From the NCBI GenBank assembly GCA_023433965.1, contig JAEYTQ010000697.1, positions 1-16,097 of the forward strand: a DNA stretch of 16,097 nucleotides, read 5' to 3'. Shown here piece after piece: positions 14,393 to 16,097 of this stretch (position 1 is its first letter; each line of letters begins with the position of its first letter). The stretch comes from Pseudomonadota bacterium. Its GTDB lineage: Bacteria; Pseudomonadota; Alphaproteobacteria; Rhizobiales; Xanthobacteraceae. The position numbers and the translations under genes were made by a program. Under the pieces are notes generated by a model that ran no database searches, had not been told where the DNA came from, and saw only the letters and a list, made by a program, of their open reading frames with translations.

Positions 14393-15718
14393 TTGAACGC
14401 TCTTCGCCAACTCGAGTGGGCGCTGCTGGAGCTTCAGCAGAGCGCACCCCTGGTCAGCGTCAGCGGCGCGATCTGCGAGATCGCGCCGACGCATTTCCGC
14501 GTTTCCGGGCTGTCGCGCTTCGTCAGGCTCGGTGAACTCATCGGCGTCGATTCGGCCGGCAAGCGCCAGATCGGCGAGGTGGTGCGGATCGACAGCGACG
14601 GCATCATTGCCAAGCCGTTCGACCGGCAGTTTGCCGGCGGGCTCGGGGCGGCCGCTTACCGGATGCCGCCTCTGTCCTTCGCGCCCGATCCGAGCTGGAA
14701 GGGCCGCGTCATCAATGCCCTCGGCGCGCCGCTCGACGGACAGGGGCCGCTCACGCAAGGGCCGCAGGCGGTCTCGGCGGAGGCCGAGGCGCCGTCGGCC
14801 ATGAGGCGTGCACGCGTGCACAAGCCGCTGCGCACCGGCGTGCGTGTCATCGACCTGTTTGCGCCGATCTGCGCCGGCCAGCGCGTCGGCATCTTTGCCG
14901 GATCCGGCGTAGGCAAATCGACGCTGCTCGCGATGCTCGCCCGCAGCCAGGGATTCGACACCGTCGTGCTGGCCCTGGTCGGCGAGCGCGGCCGCGAGGT
15001 GCGCGAGTTCATCGAGGACGTGCTGGGCAACGACCGTCATCGCGCCGTCACGATCGTATCGACCGGCGACGAAAGCCCGATGATGCGACGGCTGGCGCCG
15101 AAGACGGCGATGGCGATCGCCGAATATTTCCGCGACCGTGGCGAATCGGTTCTGCTGATGGTCGATTCGATCACCCGTTTCGCCCACGCCGCGCGCGAGG
15201 TTGCACTCGCCGCCGGCGAGCCCGCAGTCGCACGCGGTTACGCGCCGACCGTCTTCACCGATCTGCCGCGCCTGTTGGAGCGTGCCGGCCCCGGTGAGGA
15301 GGGATCGGGCACGATCACCGGAATCTTCTCCGTTCTGGTCGACGGCGACGATCACAACGAGCCGATCGCAGACACCATCCGCAGCACGCTCGACGGGCAC
15401 ATCGTGCTTTCCAGGCACATCGCCGACCAGGCGCGCTATCCCGCCGTCGACGTGCTGGCTTCGGTCTCCCGCCTCGCCCATAACGTCTGGGACCCCGAGG
15501 AGCGCGAACTGGTGAGCAAGCTGCGCGCCATGATCGCGAAATACGAGGACACGCGCGACCTTCGTCTGATGGGCGGCTATCAGTCGGGCCGCGATTCGGG
15601 CCTGGACCAAGCCGTAGACATGGTGCCGCGAATCTACAGCGCGATGCGGCAAGGCGCTTCAGCCCCGCCGAGCGCCGATCCGTTCCGCGAGCTGCGGGAC
15701 ATGCTCAAGGGCGACTGA
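14393..15718 (+). CDS. fliI: FliI, flagellar export ATPase
   Basis: Cytoplasmic ATPase, related to F1 beta, that energises export with FliH and FliJ. The 441-residue protein shows the Walker A motif GSGVGKST at residues 170-177, the conserved VGERGREVREFIED (196-209), the DESPMMRRL segment, Walker B VLLMVDS (253-259, Asp258) with ITRFAHAAREVALAAGEPAV, and GSGTITGIFSVLVDGDDHNE. The start is TTG at 14393 with GGA 8 nt and GAGG 13 nt upstream; no in-frame ATG occurs before residue 91, so a non-ATG start is required. It lies 43 bp after flgF. Its usual partner fliJ is not found downstream within the window. Confidence 0.97.
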   Translation: MNALRQLEWALLELQQSAPLVSVSGAICEIAPTHFRVSGLSRFVRLGELIGVDSAGKRQIGEVVRIDSDGIIAKPFDRQFAGGLGAAAYRMPPLSFAPDPSWKGRVINALGAPLDGQGPLTQGPQAVSAEAEAPSAMRRARVHKPLRTGVRVIDLFAPICAGQRVGIFAGSGVGKSTLLAMLARSQGFDTVVLALVGERGREVREFIEDVLGNDRHRAVTIVSTGDESPMMRRLAPKTAMAIAEYFRDRGESVLLMVDSITRFAHAAREVALAAGEPAVARGYAPTVFTDLPRLLERAGPGEEGSGTITGIFSVLVDGDDHNEPIADTIRSTLDGHIVLSRHIADQARYPAVDVLASVSRLAHNVWDPEERELVSKLRAMIAKYEDTRDLRLMGGYQSGRDSGLDQAVDMVPRIYSAMRQGASAPPSADPFRELRDMLKGD

Positions 15719-16097
15719 CGGGTGGAGAGGGTGAAGCGGCGCGCGCGAGGCCGCCTGCCGTCAGTTCGTGGTTCTCGACAGGAGATTGCGCATGTCGCCA
15801 CGCTTCCAGCGCATGCGTACCATCGCTCGCCGATGTCCAGTATGAACGCGTCCGCCGCACGGATGTGCACCCTGCGCCGGCCGCGGTGCAATTGGGCGAG
15901 CGGACGATTTCGCGATATCGGGAGGAACAACCATCGCGCGTAATTCCAATGAATTCTCCCCAACAATTCCCCCGCCCGGCACGCAAGTTGTGGATGACGT
16001 GCCGAGGGAAATCCATCGTCGTGCACAAGCTTCGATCAGTTTGCGTCAACGACCGCCAACGACGTGCCCGTAGTCCGACTCTCGCAATGCCTAGGTA
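15719..16097. other. Non-coding or decayed region after fliI
   Basis: No intact gene is recognisable in these 379 bp. Short ORFs exist on both strands, but none alone looks like a protein. Coding likeness moves between the three minus-strand frames (see the PilZ-like relic). No clear terminator for the fliI operon was found; a 5-bp GC stem near 15736-15755 lacks a U-tract. Confidence 0.6.
15761..15932 (-). pseudogene. Possible frameshifted PilZ-domain relic
   Basis: Read on the minus strand, PilZ-like segments follow one another in three frames. EIVRSPNCTAAGAG (15870-15911) contains NxTxxG, close to the PilZ (D/N)xSxxG c-di-GMP motif. VHIRAADAFILDIGE (15826-15870) follows in a second frame, in the place of the usual PDxFxL strand. 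RAMVRMRWKRGDM (about 15791-15829) follows in a third frame, like the RVVWRRGD strand of PilZ, and ends at a stop at 15761-15763. Two frameshifts would join them. The N-terminal RxxxR is not clear. The call rests on pattern memory only. Confidence 0.35.

Noticed and set aside
12835..15652. Long minus-strand open frames (453 and 487 codons) opposite DUF1217, flgF and fliI
   Set aside because: They mirror genes with clear families and motifs; composition is typical of antisense frames in high-GC DNA.
15736..15755. GC-rich stem after fliI as a terminator
   Set aside because: Five-base-pair stem without a U-tract; similar stems occur by chance in this GC-rich sequence.
1..16097. CRISPR arrays, tRNA/rRNA genes, insertion sequences, phage or toxin-antitoxin modules
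   Set aside because: None were seen. The window is almost fully accounted for by flagellar genes and short spacers.

Overview
This window is most of a flagellar basal-body, export and motor gene cluster from an alphaproteobacterium. It is GC-rich and lies in the order Hyphomicrobiales. The gene order (flgB-flgC-fliE-flgG-flgA-flgI-motE-flgH-fliL-fliP followed by flagellins, and motA-fliM-fliN-fliG-flhB) is the rhizobial type. Two tandem short flagellins of about 300 residues, a divergent FliM and a DUF6468 gene between fliM and fliN fit best with the lateral-flagellum (laf) locus of a Bradyrhizobium-like organism. The genus is an inference from layout and protein resemblance, not from a database search.

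Layout. From about 12,691 down to 1, every gene is on the minus strand. Transcription order is motA, fliM, a DUF6468-like membrane protein, fliN, fliG, flhB, flgB, flgC, fliE, flgG, flgA, flgI, motE, flgH, fliL, fliP. Gaps are mostly 0-76 bp and several junctions are 4-base overlaps. A 263-bp gap follows, then a complete flagellin gene, a strong hairpin terminator, and the first 43 codons of a second flagellin cut off by the window edge. On the plus strand, divergent from motA, lie a DUF1217 gene, flgF and fliI. The last 379 bp after fliI hold no intact gene, but the minus strand shows what looks like a frameshifted PilZ-domain relic.

How the genes work together. FliP and FlhB are inner-membrane parts of the flagellar type III export gate, and FliI is the export ATPase. 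FliE, FlgB, FlgC, FlgF and FlgG build the rod. FlgA helps FlgI form the P ring, and FlgH is the L-ring lipoprotein. FliG, FliM and FliN form the rotor and switch, and MotA is the stator channel subunit. MotE is a periplasmic helper for the rhizobial motor protein MotC, and FliL supports the stator. The flagellins form the filament. Hook genes, fliF, flhA, fliQ, fliR, motB, motC, flaF and flbT are absent and presumably lie outside the window.

The most interesting signal is in the two flagellin leaders. They share a 51-nt block with one mismatch. It contains an 8-pair hairpin and a 7-nt segment exactly complementary to the Shine-Dalgarno region of the same gene, while the sequence between the two pairing segments has diverged. 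This looks like a translational control element, and FlbT is a natural candidate partner. Two poorly characterised genes embedded in the cluster (DUF6468 and DUF1217) are the next best leads.
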